A stretch of 14,517 nt of DNA from the NCBI GenBank assembly GCA_937135995.1, contig CAKZOF010000310.1, positions 1 to 14,517 on the forward strand. The letters are read 5' to 3'. The translations under genes and the position numbers were made by a program. The notes below the pieces were generated by a model. That model did not search any database, was not told the origin of the DNA, and worked only from the letters and a program-made list of their open reading frames with translations. This DNA comes from an uncultured Pyrinomonas sp. (GTDB lineage Bacteria; Acidobacteriota; Blastocatellia; Pyrinomonadales; Pyrinomonadaceae). Of the stretch, positions 1-6,795 are shown in pieces; the first letter of the stretch is position 1; each line of letters starts with the position of its first letter.

Positions 1-543
1 AGCGCGGCTCGCATAAGTCGTCGGACGCGGAAAGAAGAGCGGCACGGCGCGCGCATAGGCGTCGTACTCGGCGCCGAACAGACGGCGCATCGTCGCTTCT
101 TCGACGCGCATGACTGGCAAATAGATGCCCAAAAAGAAAGCGACGAAGAGGAGGCCGAGGAAGGCTCTTCCGGCAGCGATGGTGAAACCAAGACCCAAGA
201 GAAAACTGCCGAAATAGAGCGGATTGCGCGTATAACTGTAAGGCCCGGAAGTAGCAAGCACGGCGTTTTTGCGGATGTGCCCCGACGCCCATGCTCGCGT
301 CAGCAGTCCGAGTGCGGCGACGATTCCGCCCGCGATCATGCTCCGCGGATCGGGCTGCGCCAGCAAGATGAACGCCGCACCGCAGGCGAATCCGAGCGGG
401 ACGCGCCACCGCTGGAGCTGCGCCCCGAGACCGTTGCGCGATGCAGAGTGGTCGTTTGACGGCAGCTTTTCACCGTCGTTCGCGCCTCTTGCCTGATTCT
501 GAGAGGCAGTAGGCACGCGCATCGAAAATTGGTCGTCTTTCAT
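1..543 (-). CDS. Isoprenylcysteine carboxyl methyltransferase-like membrane protein (3' end outside window)
   Basis: Translating the minus strand from an ATG at 543 gives 181 codons with no stop before the window edge, so the C-terminus is missing. Residues 100-110 read GPYSYTRNPLY, the signature of the ICMT / phospholipid methyltransferase family, which binds S-adenosylmethionine near the C-terminal end of a small membrane protein. The acidic pair E148-E149 followed by FGxEYxxY (156-163) also fits. Hydrophobic stretches near residues 49-62, 68-82 and 112-143 look like membrane segments, and the first 45 residues are polar. A second in-frame ATG lies at 522, and neither start has a clear ribosome site. 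The gene follows waaC after 207 bases without another gene. The family fit is good. The substrate is unknown, because bacterial members seldom act on prenylated proteins and may methylate lipids or other small molecules. Confidence 0.8.
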   Translation of the reverse strand, partial: MKDDQFSMRVPTASQNQARGANDGEKLPSNDHSASRNGLGAQLQRWRVPLGFACGAAFILLAQPDPRSMIAGGIVAALGLLTRAWASGHIRKNAVLATSGPYSYTRNPLYFGSFLLGLGFTIAAGRAFLGLLFVAFFLGIYLPVMRVEEATMRRLFGAEYDAYARAVPLFFPRPTTYASRA

Positions 544-618
544 CGGTCGCGAGTCAGCAGAGTTGCCTGAACCGTCGACCCGTGTGCCGCGAAGGTTCGT
601 CATCCCTTGTGACCCAAG

Positions 619-636
619 CGAATGGTAGTCCATTCG
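619..636. repeat. Perfect inverted repeat between waaC and the ICMT-like gene
   Basis: CGAATGG-TAGT-CCATTCG is a perfect 7-bp stem with a 4-base loop, in the otherwise gene-free stretch 544-750. On the minus strand it lies about 14 bases downstream of a TTGACT box (656-651) and about 75 bases before the ICMT-like start. It could be an operator or an RNA hairpin between the two genes. No U-rich tract follows it, so a simple intrinsic terminator is unlikely. I see nothing else definable in 544-750. Confidence 0.4.
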
Positions 637-750
637 GGCGCGGATTGAAAAGTCAACGCCCCGCGACGGATGGCGCCAGCCGAGATGAAGAGGCGAGCAG
701 TCGCCGCGCGTGGGCTTGCGCGCTCGGCAGCAGACGGGGCGCACGCCATT

Positions 751-1821
751 TCACGGTCGAGATGCGCGTGCTTCCGTTCTCGGTGCGCGTTGCAATCTCG
801 CTTCCACTGCGTGAAGCACGCGGTCGGTCGCGATCTCCATGCACACCCAGCGGTCGCACGAGCGGCGGTGACAGTTTTCGCGACAGCCGATGTCTGTCCT
901 TTCGACGCAGATGTCGGCCACGCGCGGCGAACCGTTGCGCCACCACTCAGTCGGCCCGAAGAGTCCGACGACGGGCGCGCCGGCAGCCACTGCCAGATGC
1001 GTCGGTCCGGTGTCACCGCCGACGTAGATGCTTGCTCGCCGCGCAAGGGCGTAGAATCCTTTGAGCGACGGACTGGCGATGCGCACAGCACCCGTGCGAC
1101 ATGCGTTCGCCGCGCGCTGGGCCAGTTCGACTTCGCCCGGTCCATACGTGATAATGGATGGGAGCGCGAGTCGTCGCCACAAGGCATCGGCCAACTCGCC
1201 GAAACGCTCGGCGCTCCAGAGTTTGGTCGGCCACCCTCCGCCCGGATTGAGAATGGCGAAGCGATCGCCAGTGGCGGCGACCAAGCTGGTCGCCTCACGC
1301 TCGTGCTCGGGCGCGATGGTGATCGGAAAGCGGTACTCTTCCGGGTCCGTCGGTACGTTGATGGCGAGCGCTTGCGCGGCCAAGGCGAGGTTGCGGGCGA
1401 TGACGTGCGCGCGCGCCGGGACACGATAGGTCTCGGTCAAAAGAAAACGACTCGCCGGTTCGCGCAATGCTTCGCGGGCGAAACCGCAACGACGCTCGGC
1501 ACCAGCGAGTCGCGTCAAAAGTGCGGATTTGATCAATCCTTGCAGATCAAGGGCGACATCGAAGGGCTGGGCGCGCAGCCGGCGCAACTGTTGGCGCGCA
1601 ACCAACAGCGTTTCCCCAAGCCTCGACGCGCGCCGCAGCGCCTTCGTGTCCACTTCGATGAGACGGTCGAGCGACGAGTTGTCCTGCAAGATCTCGGCGG
1701 CGCGCCGTTCGACGACCCACGAGATCTCGGCATGTGGCAGTGCGCGGCGGATGGCGTCCAACGTCGGCAGCGCGTGGACGACATCGCCGATGCTGCTCAG
1801 TTTGACGATGAGAATGCGCAT
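751..1821 (-). CDS. waaC: Lipopolysaccharide heptosyltransferase I (GT9 family)
   Basis: The product (356 aa) transfers L-glycero-D-manno-heptose from ADP-heptose to the Kdo of lipid A at the cytoplasmic face of the inner membrane. The start MRILIVKLSSIGDVVHALP is the classic WaaC N-terminus, with D13 at the usual catalytic-base position. LNPGGGWPTKLW (191-202) carries the conserved lysine K200, and GGDTGPTHLAVAAG (268-281) is the GT9 donor-binding motif, followed by GLFGPT. The length is normal for the family, which is slightly over 300-350 aa. The C-terminal part has four cysteines (C313, C317, C322, C327) in an arrangement shared with the WaaF-like paralogue encoded at 4181-5302. The gene lies 59 bases after hldC and starts at an ATG. 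The family is secure; WaaC over another heptosyltransferase is inferred from the N-terminus and context. Confidence 0.9.
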   Translation of the reverse strand: MRILIVKLSSIGDVVHALPTLDAIRRALPHAEISWVVERRAAEILQDNSSLDRLIEVDTKALRRASRLGETLLVARQQLRRLRAQPFDVALDLQGLIKSALLTRLAGAERRCGFAREALREPASRFLLTETYRVPARAHVIARNLALAAQALAINVPTDPEEYRFPITIAPEHEREATSLVAATGDRFAILNPGGGWPTKLWSAERFGELADALWRRLALPSIITYGPGEVELAQRAANACRTGAVRIASPSLKGFYALARRASIYVGGDTGPTHLAVAAGAPVVGLFGPTEWWRNGSPRVADICVERTDIGCRENCHRRSCDRWVCMEIATDRVLHAVEARLQRAPRTEARASRP

Positions 1822-1880
1822 TGAATAACTGCCCCGATGGCATGTTTCAGCCAGCGCGGCCTGTTCGTGATCGGCGTGCT

Positions 1881-2390
1881 TCAGCGCGAACCCATCTGGC
1901 GCAACCTCTCGACCATCGCCGAAGAGGAATGATCTTTGGGGTCGCCGACGATCACGACGCGCCCGCCGTAAGCGCGCACGATCTCGCGTTCGGGCACGGT
2001 CTCTTCGGTATAATCCGTTCCCTTGGCATGTATGTCCGGGCGTAGGGCCAACAACAACGCTTCCACGGTCGGTTCGTGAAAGATCGTCACCAAATCGACG
2101 GCGCGCAAAGAAGCGACGACCTCGGCGCGTTCGCGTTCGGGCACGACGGGGCGTCCTGGTCCTTTGAGCGCACGCACTTGCTCATCGCCGTTGATTGCCA
2201 CCACGAGTAGGTCGCCGAGCGCGCGCGCGGCTTCGAGGTAGCGCACGTGGCCGACGTGCAGGAGGTCGAAGCATCCGTTGGCTAGAACGATGCGCGCGCC
2301 GTTTTTGCGCGCGATGGCGACGCGCGCAATCAAACGGTTGCGTTCGAGAATGCGCGCTGCCGCGTCCATCTGTTCGCTGTCACTTCGCAT
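1881..2390 (-). CDS. hldC: D-glycero-beta-D-manno-heptose 1-phosphate adenylyltransferase (HldC / RfaE2)
   Basis: The product (169 aa) joins AMP from ATP to heptose 1-phosphate, giving ADP-D-glycero-beta-D-manno-heptose. It has the nucleotidyltransferase signature [16 protein letters not shown] (37-52) with the HxGH motif at H45-H48. It also has the family segments [13 protein letters not shown] (87-99), [12 protein letters not shown] (123-134) and the nucleotide-binding SSS near residues 155-157. In E. coli this activity is the C-terminal half of the fused HldE. Here it is a separate protein beginning 13 bases after the kinase gene hldA, so the two are almost certainly cotranscribed. The ATG at 2390 has only a weak ribosome site; an in-frame ATG at 2369 would also retain the whole domain. 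Confidence 0.93.
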   Translation of the reverse strand: MRSDSEQMDAAARILERNRLIARVAIARKNGARIVLANGCFDLLHVGHVRYLEAARALGDLLVVAINGDEQVRALKGPGRPVVPERERAEVVASLRAVDLVTIFHEPTVEALLLALRPDIHAKGTDYTEETVPEREIVRAYGGRVVIVGDPKDHSSSAMVERLRQMGSR

Positions 2391-2403
2391 ATGTGCTCGC
2401 TAT

Positions 2404-3474
2404 TTAAGTCGAGTAGGCTGACGGCGCGCTTGGTTCGTGCGCGAGCGCCGCAAGCAGTTCTGCGATGGAAACAGTCGCCGTCCCGCGCTTCATCACGACG
2501 ATGCTGCCGGCGTAGTTGGCGACGTGCGCCGCTTCTTCGAACGTGGCGCCGCAAGCGAGCGCCAAAGCGTAAGCGGCGATCACCGTGTCGCCGGCGCCGG
2601 TGACGTCCACCGCGTCGCGCGAGCCGACGGCCGGGATGTACAGCGGCGCGCGATCAGGTTCGACGAGCAGCATCCCGTTGGCACCGCGCGTGATCAACAG
2701 CGCGTCGTAGTGCAAGCGTTGGCGCAACTGTTGACCGATCTCTTCGAGGTGTCGTGTGTCGCGGATGCGCTCGCCACACAAGTCTTCTACTTCGGCTTCG
2801 TTGGGCGTCGCCGACGTCAAGCCGAAGAAGCGAGGCAGCCCGTGGCGCGAATCGACGACCACAGCAACGTGCTGCTCGCGCACCAACCGGCGGGCGTCTT
2901 CGGCGATCTGATCGGAGGCGACGCCGTAGCCGTAATCCGAGATGATCACTGCATCGCACGCGGCAAAAGCTTTGCGCGCTTCAGCGTCGAGCATCGGGCG
3001 CAGGCGGTTTGTCTCATCCAAGCTCGCTTCGTAGTCGATGCGGATCACCTGCTGGCGCGGGGCATGCGCGCGCCCGGCCAAGATCCGAACTTTGGTCGTC
3101 GTCTGCGCGCTGGTGGCCACTTCCACCGCGCTGCAGACGACGCCGGTTGCTTCCAGCTTCTCGCGCAACGCGCGTCCTGCTGCATCGTCTCCGATCACGC
3201 CGACGAGATGGGCCGTCGCCCCGAGCGCCGCGACGTTCATCGCGCAATTGGCTGCTCCGCCCGGAACGGTTTCGGTGCGCTCGTGACGCAGAATCAGCAC
3301 CGGCGCTTCGCGCGAAACGCGACTGATCTCGCCGTGAACGAACTGATCGGCGATGATGTCGCCGACGATGGCGACGCGGCGTCCGGAAAACGAGCGCGCG
3401 AGCGAACGCAAACGGGAACGCAGCGACTCCTCGGATGCAGACATGCGATCTCGATTGACTTCAACTTTTTTCAC
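2404..3474 (-). CDS. hldA: D-glycero-beta-D-manno-heptose-7-phosphate kinase (HldA / RfaE1)
   Basis: This PfkB/ribokinase-family enzyme phosphorylates heptose 7-phosphate at C1 to give the 1,7-bisphosphate, the substrate of GmhB, which is encoded just upstream. RRVAIVGDIIADQFVHGEISRVSREAP (32-58) is the typical heptose-kinase N-terminus. PGGAANCAMNVAALG (71-85) is PfkB signature 1, and DAVDVTGAGDTVIAAYALAL (287-306) is signature 2 with catalytic D296. ISDYGYG (178-184) and TPNEAE (223-228) also fit. The frame opens with GTG at 3474, with GAAGGT about 11 bases upstream; an ATG at 3444 would drop ten non-conserved residues and is a real alternative. At about 350 aa the protein lacks the adenylyltransferase domain of fused HldE, which is supplied by the next gene. 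Confidence 0.92.
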   Translation of the reverse strand: MKKVEVNRDRMSASEESLRSRLRSLARSFSGRRVAIVGDIIADQFVHGEISRVSREAPVLILRHERTETVPGGAANCAMNVAALGATAHLVGVIGDDAAGRALREKLEATGVVCSAVEVATSAQTTTKVRILAGRAHAPRQQVIRIDYEASLDETNRLRPMLDAEARKAFAACDAVIISDYGYGVASDQIAEDARRLVREQHVAVVVDSRHGLPRFFGLTSATPNEAEVEDLCGERIRDTRHLEEIGQQLRQRLHYDALLITRGANGMLLVEPDRAPLYIPAVGSRDAVDVTGAGDTVIAAYALALACGATFEEAAHVANYAGSIVVMKRGTATVSIAELLAALAHEPSAPSAYST

Positions 3475-3527
3475 GATCCCTATTTACCTTCGATTGCCGC
3501 CGATGCGCAACGGAGCGCGCCGCCGGT

Positions 3528-4160
3528 TCACGCGCCCTCGCCAGTTGATCGGTGTGCTGTTCGCTCCTGCTCATCGCAGCGGGTGATGCATTCCACCGCA
3601 TCAGCGAGATCGGCGGCGACCAGATCGGGCATCTGTCGCCATTCGCCGCGCTGATACTCCCATTCGCCGCGCCCGTAACCGGTCAGCACGAAGGCAGCGC
3701 GCACGCCAGCGTTGCGCGCCAGTTCCACGTCGCTGTAGCGATCGCCGATCATCCAACTGCGTTCGAGGTCGATCGCGAAGTCTCGCGCCGCGCGATGAAT
3801 CAAGCCGGGTTTCGGTTTGCGGCAATCGCAGTCGAGCCTGTAGGGCGGTCGGCCCACCGTTGGGTGGTGCGGACAGTAGTAGATCGCGTCGAGACGCGCG
3901 CCTTGCTTTTCGAGCGCCTCGCAAAGCAGGCGATGCACTTCGAGCAACACCTCTTCGGTGAAGTAGCCGCGCGCCACGCCCGCTTGATTCGTCACCAGCA
4001 CGACCAGCCATCCGGCTTCGTTCAACTTGCGGACGGCCCCTGCGGCGAAAGGAAAGAGGCGAAAGCGCGACGGGTGGTTGACGTAACCAACCTCTTCGGA
4101 GATGGTCCCGTCGCGATCTATGAAGACGGCGCGGCGCAAGCCTCTATTTTGTTGATCCAT
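3528..4160 (-). CDS. gmhB: D-glycero-beta-D-manno-heptose 1,7-bisphosphate 7-phosphatase
   Basis: This HAD-superfamily phosphatase (210 aa) removes the C7 phosphate from heptose 1,7-bisphosphate, between the HldA and HldC steps. Residues 13-19 read FIDRDGT, giving the DxD nucleophile/acid pair D15 and D17. VTNQAGVARG (56-65) and GDRYSDVELARNAG (139-152) are the other HAD motifs. The zinc loop of the GmhB/HisB-N group is visible as C96-P-H98-H with C111 and C113, followed by RKPKPG. The ATG at 4160 is 20 bases after the waaF stop and has AGGA about 10 bases upstream. The reading frame extends further 5' without conserved sequence and overlaps waaF, so that longer start is not used. The length is slightly above the usual 180-190 aa because of a polar C-terminal tail. 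Confidence 0.93.
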   Translation of the reverse strand: MDQQNRGLRRAVFIDRDGTISEEVGYVNHPSRFRLFPFAAGAVRKLNEAGWLVVLVTNQAGVARGYFTEEVLLEVHRLLCEALEKQGARLDAIYYCPHHPTVGRPPYRLDCDCRKPKPGLIHRAARDFAIDLERSWMIGDRYSDVELARNAGVRAAFVLTGYGRGEWEYQRGEWRQMPDLVAADLADAVECITRCDEQERTAHRSTGEGA

Positions 4161-4180
4161 CGATCGGTGATCCTGTTCGT

Positions 4181-5302
4181 TCAAGTTCCTCGCACAGAGA
4201 GATGGCGTTCGAGTTGTCGAGCTGCGCGGCGAAAAACCGCTTCCACCGCGATGCGCGTCATGCACCGGTGATCGATGGGACAGCGGCGCAGATGGCACGG
4301 AGCGCACGCAGGCGGATCGACGATGATCTCCGCCGTCGGCGACAAAGGGCGCGTCAGTTTCGGATCGGTTGGGCCGAAGATCACCAGCGTCGGCGTGCGC
4401 AGCGCGCCGCCAATGTGGGCCGGGCCCGTATCGTTGCTGATGAGCAGCGCGGCAGTGCTGAGCAGCGCCACCGTCTGCTCGATGGCGAGCGCACCGACAA
4501 ACGAGTTCGCTTTGCATCGCATTCGATGGGCGATTTCACGGGCGACTTCGATTTCGCTCGCCGCACCGATGAAGACCACTGCGACGCCCAGTTCTTCGAT
4601 CAAGCGGTCGGCCAGGGCGGCAAAGCTCGCCGCAGGCCAACGCTTCGCTTCGCTGTTGGTTGAACCCGGACAGAGAACAACAAGGGGTCGCTCGACGGCA
4701 ACGCCGTGTGCGCGCAAAAGCTCGTGCGCTCGCGCGCGGCGTTCTGGCGAGACACGTAATCGCGGCAACGCATTGTCGCCCGAGTCGTCTTCTCGCCCCA
4801 TTCCCAGCGCTGTCTCGGCGGGGCCCATGTTGCGCGCACAGGCGCGTTCGACCTCGGCAGCGAGATGAAGGTAGTAAAAGACTTCATGACGTTCGCGCCG
4901 CCACGGTGGGACGGCCACCGGATGAGTGAGAAGAGGCGTGCGCCCGTCGGTTGCGTAGCCGATGCGCCGGGCGATGCGCGCCAGCGCCGTGATCGCTGCT
5001 GCTTCAAAGGCGTTTTGCAATAACACGGCGAGATCGAAACGGCGAGCGCGCAACCGTCGCGCAAACCGCAACGAGTCGAGAAGAGAGCGGCGTCGGTGGA
5101 CCAGAACTTCGTTGATCGCGTCGCCGTCGGCGAACAACCCGGCCGTCCAAGGCCGCGCCACGTAGGCAATGTGCGACGCGGGGAAGAGGCGCCGCAGGCG
5201 CTCGATCGCTGGAAGAGACATGACGGTATCGCCGACCCAACTCGTGCCGTAGATGAGTACGCGCTCAGGGTGTTCGATGTTTTCGCTCACCGTCCTAACC
5301 AT
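4181..5302 (-). CDS. waaF: ADP-heptose:LPS heptosyltransferase, WaaF type (GT9 family)
   Basis: This GT9 glycosyltransferase (373 aa) probably adds the second heptose of the LPS inner core. VLIYGTSWVGDTVMSLPAI (15-33) is the N-terminal acceptor-side motif with D25. LCPGSTNSEAKRWPAASFA (210-228) is the WaaF-type donor-site segment. SNDTGPAHIGGALRTPTLVIFGPT (289-312) is the hallmark GT9 motif. A C-terminal cysteine set (C333, C336, C341, C347) in PPACAPCHLRRCPIDHRCM resembles that of the waaC product in this window. The ATG at 5302 is chosen over a TTG one codon upstream; no ribosome site is obvious. The 106 bases before it (5303-5408) hold no gene, only an AT-rich GATAAT-like patch that could be a weak internal promoter. 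Confidence 0.9.
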   Translation of the reverse strand: MVRTVSENIEHPERVLIYGTSWVGDTVMSLPAIERLRRLFPASHIAYVARPWTAGLFADGDAINEVLVHRRRSLLDSLRFARRLRARRFDLAVLLQNAFEAAAITALARIARRIGYATDGRTPLLTHPVAVPPWRRERHEVFYYLHLAAEVERACARNMGPAETALGMGREDDSGDNALPRLRVSPERRARAHELLRAHGVAVERPLVVLCPGSTNSEAKRWPAASFAALADRLIEELGVAVVFIGAASEIEVAREIAHRMRCKANSFVGALAIEQTVALLSTAALLISNDTGPAHIGGALRTPTLVIFGPTDPKLTRPLSPTAEIIVDPPACAPCHLRRCPIDHRCMTRIAVEAVFRRAARQLERHLSVRGT

Positions 5303-5408
5303 CAAGCTCGGCCAGCCGAGTCGTTGTTCACCATCATTATCATTCGGGCTCGGTCAGTCACTCGACTCGTTCCGAAACATTGACGCTCGCCGTTTCGCCG
5401 TTGAAGGA

Positions 5409-6248
5409 TCAAGCGACCAGTTGCCGGATGCCTTGTTCGAGCGTAAACGTCGGTTCCCAGCCGAGTTCGCTTCGCGCGCGCGCGATATCGGCGACGTAGT
5501 GGCGCGGGACGGGTTCCGCATCGCTTCGCTCGATGAACGGCGCGCGCCCGACGATGCGTCCAATGATCTCGACGATTTCGCGCAAAGTGGCAGCGTGTTC
5601 CGGTCCGGCGCCGAGATTGTACACGCCACGGCGCACGTTCGAATCGATGAAAGCGCGACAGGCGCGGGCGAAATCTTCCACGTAGAGCGGGTCACGTCGC
5701 GGCGCGCCATCAAGCGGCAGCCGAATTGGCAACCCGCGCTGAACACGCTCGACGTAATCGCCGATGAAGCTCGGTTGATTGCCGTCGGATGGCGGCGCAT
5801 AGACGGGCGACAGGCGAAAGATGCATGCCCGCAGGTTCCGCGCATGGGCGTAGAAATCGACGTATCGCTCGCCGATGAGTTTCGACCATTCAAAGGCCGC
5901 CTGTCCGCAGTAATCGGTTGGACAAGTTTCGGGAACCAGTTCATAAGCGTCCGCGTGCGTGCCGTAAACATCTTTGGTCGAAGCGTAGATGAAGACGGCT
6001 CCGGGGCGCACGTGCTTCAGGACGTTGGCTGTGCCCTCGGCGTTGACACGAAAGCAGGTTTCGGCGGCAGCGAGCCTCTTGTCGGCGTGAGCGGCCAAGT
6101 GGATGACCACATCGTAGTCGCCGACGAGTGCGACGTCGTGCGAATTCAAAACGTCGTAGAACGAGCGGCGCGAAAAGTCGTCGGCGTCGAAAAAACGGCG
6201 CAGATGCGTGCCGAGATAACCGCTGCCGCCTGTGACGAGAACTTTCAA
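5409..6248 (-). CDS. Extended SDR, NAD(P)-dependent sugar epimerase/dehydratase family, atypical active site
   Basis: The protein (279 aa) begins MKVLVTGGSGYLGTHL, with the GxxGxxG dinucleotide motif of extended short-chain dehydrogenases (G7, G10, G13). VVIHLAA (47-53), VNAEGTANVL (68-77), ASTKDVYG (89-96, with T91 at the catalytic Ser/Thr position) and FRLSPVYAP (144-152) also fit nucleotide-sugar epimerases. The YxxxK motif is altered: the lysine is K123 in WSKLIGE, but the residue four before it is F119 (codon TTT at 5894-5892), not tyrosine. Its place in a heptose operon suggests an LPS sugar-nucleotide step, possibly replacing the missing ADP-heptose 6-epimerase HldD, but it is shorter than HldD and does not match it closely. 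The start is TTG at 6248, the only one keeping the Rossmann N-terminus intact; GAGA lies just upstream. Confidence 0.85.
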   Translation of the reverse strand: MKVLVTGGSGYLGTHLRRFFDADDFSRRSFYDVLNSHDVALVGDYDVVIHLAAHADKRLAAAETCFRVNAEGTANVLKHVRPGAVFIYASTKDVYGTHADAYELVPETCPTDYCGQAAFEWSKLIGERYVDFYAHARNLRACIFRLSPVYAPPSDGNQPSFIGDYVERVQRGLPIRLPLDGAPRRDPLYVEDFARACRAFIDSNVRRGVYNLGAGPEHAATLREIVEIIGRIVGRAPFIERSDAEPVPRHYVADIARARSELGWEPTFTLEQGIRQLVA

Positions 6249-6267
6249 GGGTCTCTTCTTCTGTGTG

Positions 6268-6279
6268 CGATCGCGATCG
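6268..6279. repeat. 12-bp perfect palindrome upstream of the SDR gene
   Basis: CGATCGCGATCG is self-complementary over 12 bases and lies about 20 bases upstream of the SDR start on the minus strand, inside the 114-base gap after the zinc-ribbon gene. It may be a regulatory site or chance in GC-rich DNA. The same gap contains three CGGT units in tandem. Nothing else recognisable is present. Confidence 0.25.
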
Positions 6280-6362
6280 GTTTCGCTGGCGCGCCGCGAA
6301 GCGCATCGTTTGCCGGTCGGTCGGTTTGCACACTGTCCGCGGCGTGCTCGCCCCGCGAAACT

Positions 6363-6617
6363 CTATCTTCCGTCCGCAGGCTCGCGCCTCATGCGCCGCC
6401 AACCGGGACGAATGGTGATGTGTTTCTCTTCGCGCTGAACGCAGTCCCAGCAAACGTAGTGGATGTCGTTATCCGGACCGACGTACTGAATGAAATGGTC
6501 TGTCTCCGCATCGCACCGTTCGCAACGGACGATGGGACGCCCTTCGGTGCGTATGTCGGAAGAGACGAACGGCAAAGGACTGGTTGCAGGTCGCTCAAAC
6601 GCTTCCATCGTCGCCAT
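6363..6617 (-). CDS. Small zinc-ribbon-like protein of unknown function
   Basis: The protein (84 aa) has two CxxC knuckles, C32-E-R-C35 and C56-W-D-C59, separated by 20 residues, an arrangement typical of a single zinc ribbon. The segment between them (DAETDHFIQYVGPDNDIHYV) looks like beta strands, and the C-terminal tail is strongly basic (PGWRRMRREP). The start is the ATG at 6617, decided by a very good ribosome site (GAGGAGGT ending 5 bases upstream); a longer in-frame extension exists but has no comparable signal. It is the first gene of the minus-strand train and faces the PBP gene divergently. I do not recognise a named family. It could bind nucleic acid or a protein partner, or could simply share the heptose promoter. 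Confidence 0.7.
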   Translation of the reverse strand: MATMEAFERPATSPLPFVSSDIRTEGRPIVRCERCDAETDHFIQYVGPDNDIHYVCWDCVQREEKHITIRPGWRRMRREPADGR

Positions 6618-6622
6618 GTTCG

Positions 6623-6630
6623 ACCTCCTC
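6623..6630 (-). promoter_or_regulatory. Strong ribosome binding site of the zinc-ribbon gene
   Basis: Read on the minus strand this is GAGGAGGT, ending five bases before the ATG at 6617. It is the best Shine-Dalgarno match I see in the window and fixes the start of the 84-residue protein. Confidence 0.7.
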
Positions 6631-6658
6631 GAGTGAACCATCCATCCAGCAAAGGATG

Positions 6659-6688
6659 AAAATACATCAAAGTTGCGGCGCACGGCAA
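6659..6688 (-). promoter_or_regulatory. Candidate sigma70-type promoter for the minus-strand LPS operon
   Basis: On the minus strand, TTGCCG (6688-6683), an 18-base spacer and TATTTT (6664-6659) match the consensus at four of six positions each. Transcription would begin about 35 bases before the zinc-ribbon ATG. The AT-rich patch is unusual for this GC-rich window. It was judged by eye. Confidence 0.35.
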
Positions 6689-6735
6689 AGCGTCTCGGGG
6701 CCAACCGCCCGCTGACGGGCGTACCGAAAGCGAGG

Positions 6736-6765
6736 TGGACAGCGGGACGGCAAAAAGTTTAGAGT
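6736..6765 (+). promoter_or_regulatory. Candidate sigma70-type promoter for the PBP gene
   Basis: TGGACA (6736-6741), an 18-base spacer and TAGAGT (6760-6765) match the -35 and -10 consensus at five and four of six positions. The predicted transcript would begin about 25 bases before the TTG at 6796. No clear ribosome site follows. It was judged by eye. Confidence 0.3.
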
Positions 6766-6795
6766 GAGCTTGCGGCCGAGCCAGCCGCCGCGCCG

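Noticed and set aside
670..1824. A 384-codon plus-strand open frame opposite waaC
   Set aside because: It is antisense to a textbook heptosyltransferase, and its translation shows no coherent domain.
2437..3654. A 405-codon plus-strand open frame opposite hldA and part of gmhB
   Set aside because: It is a shadow of a clear PfkB kinase on the other strand, with no family motif of its own.
4161..4517. A 5' extension of the gmhB frame
   Set aside because: It overlaps waaF out of frame and adds sequence without HAD-family similarity; the ATG at 4160 with AGGA upstream is enough.
5253..6659. A 468-codon plus-strand open frame opposite waaF, the SDR and the zinc-ribbon gene
   Set aside because: It is antisense to well-supported genes, has no recognisable domain, and is expected from the high third-position GC of the opposite strand.
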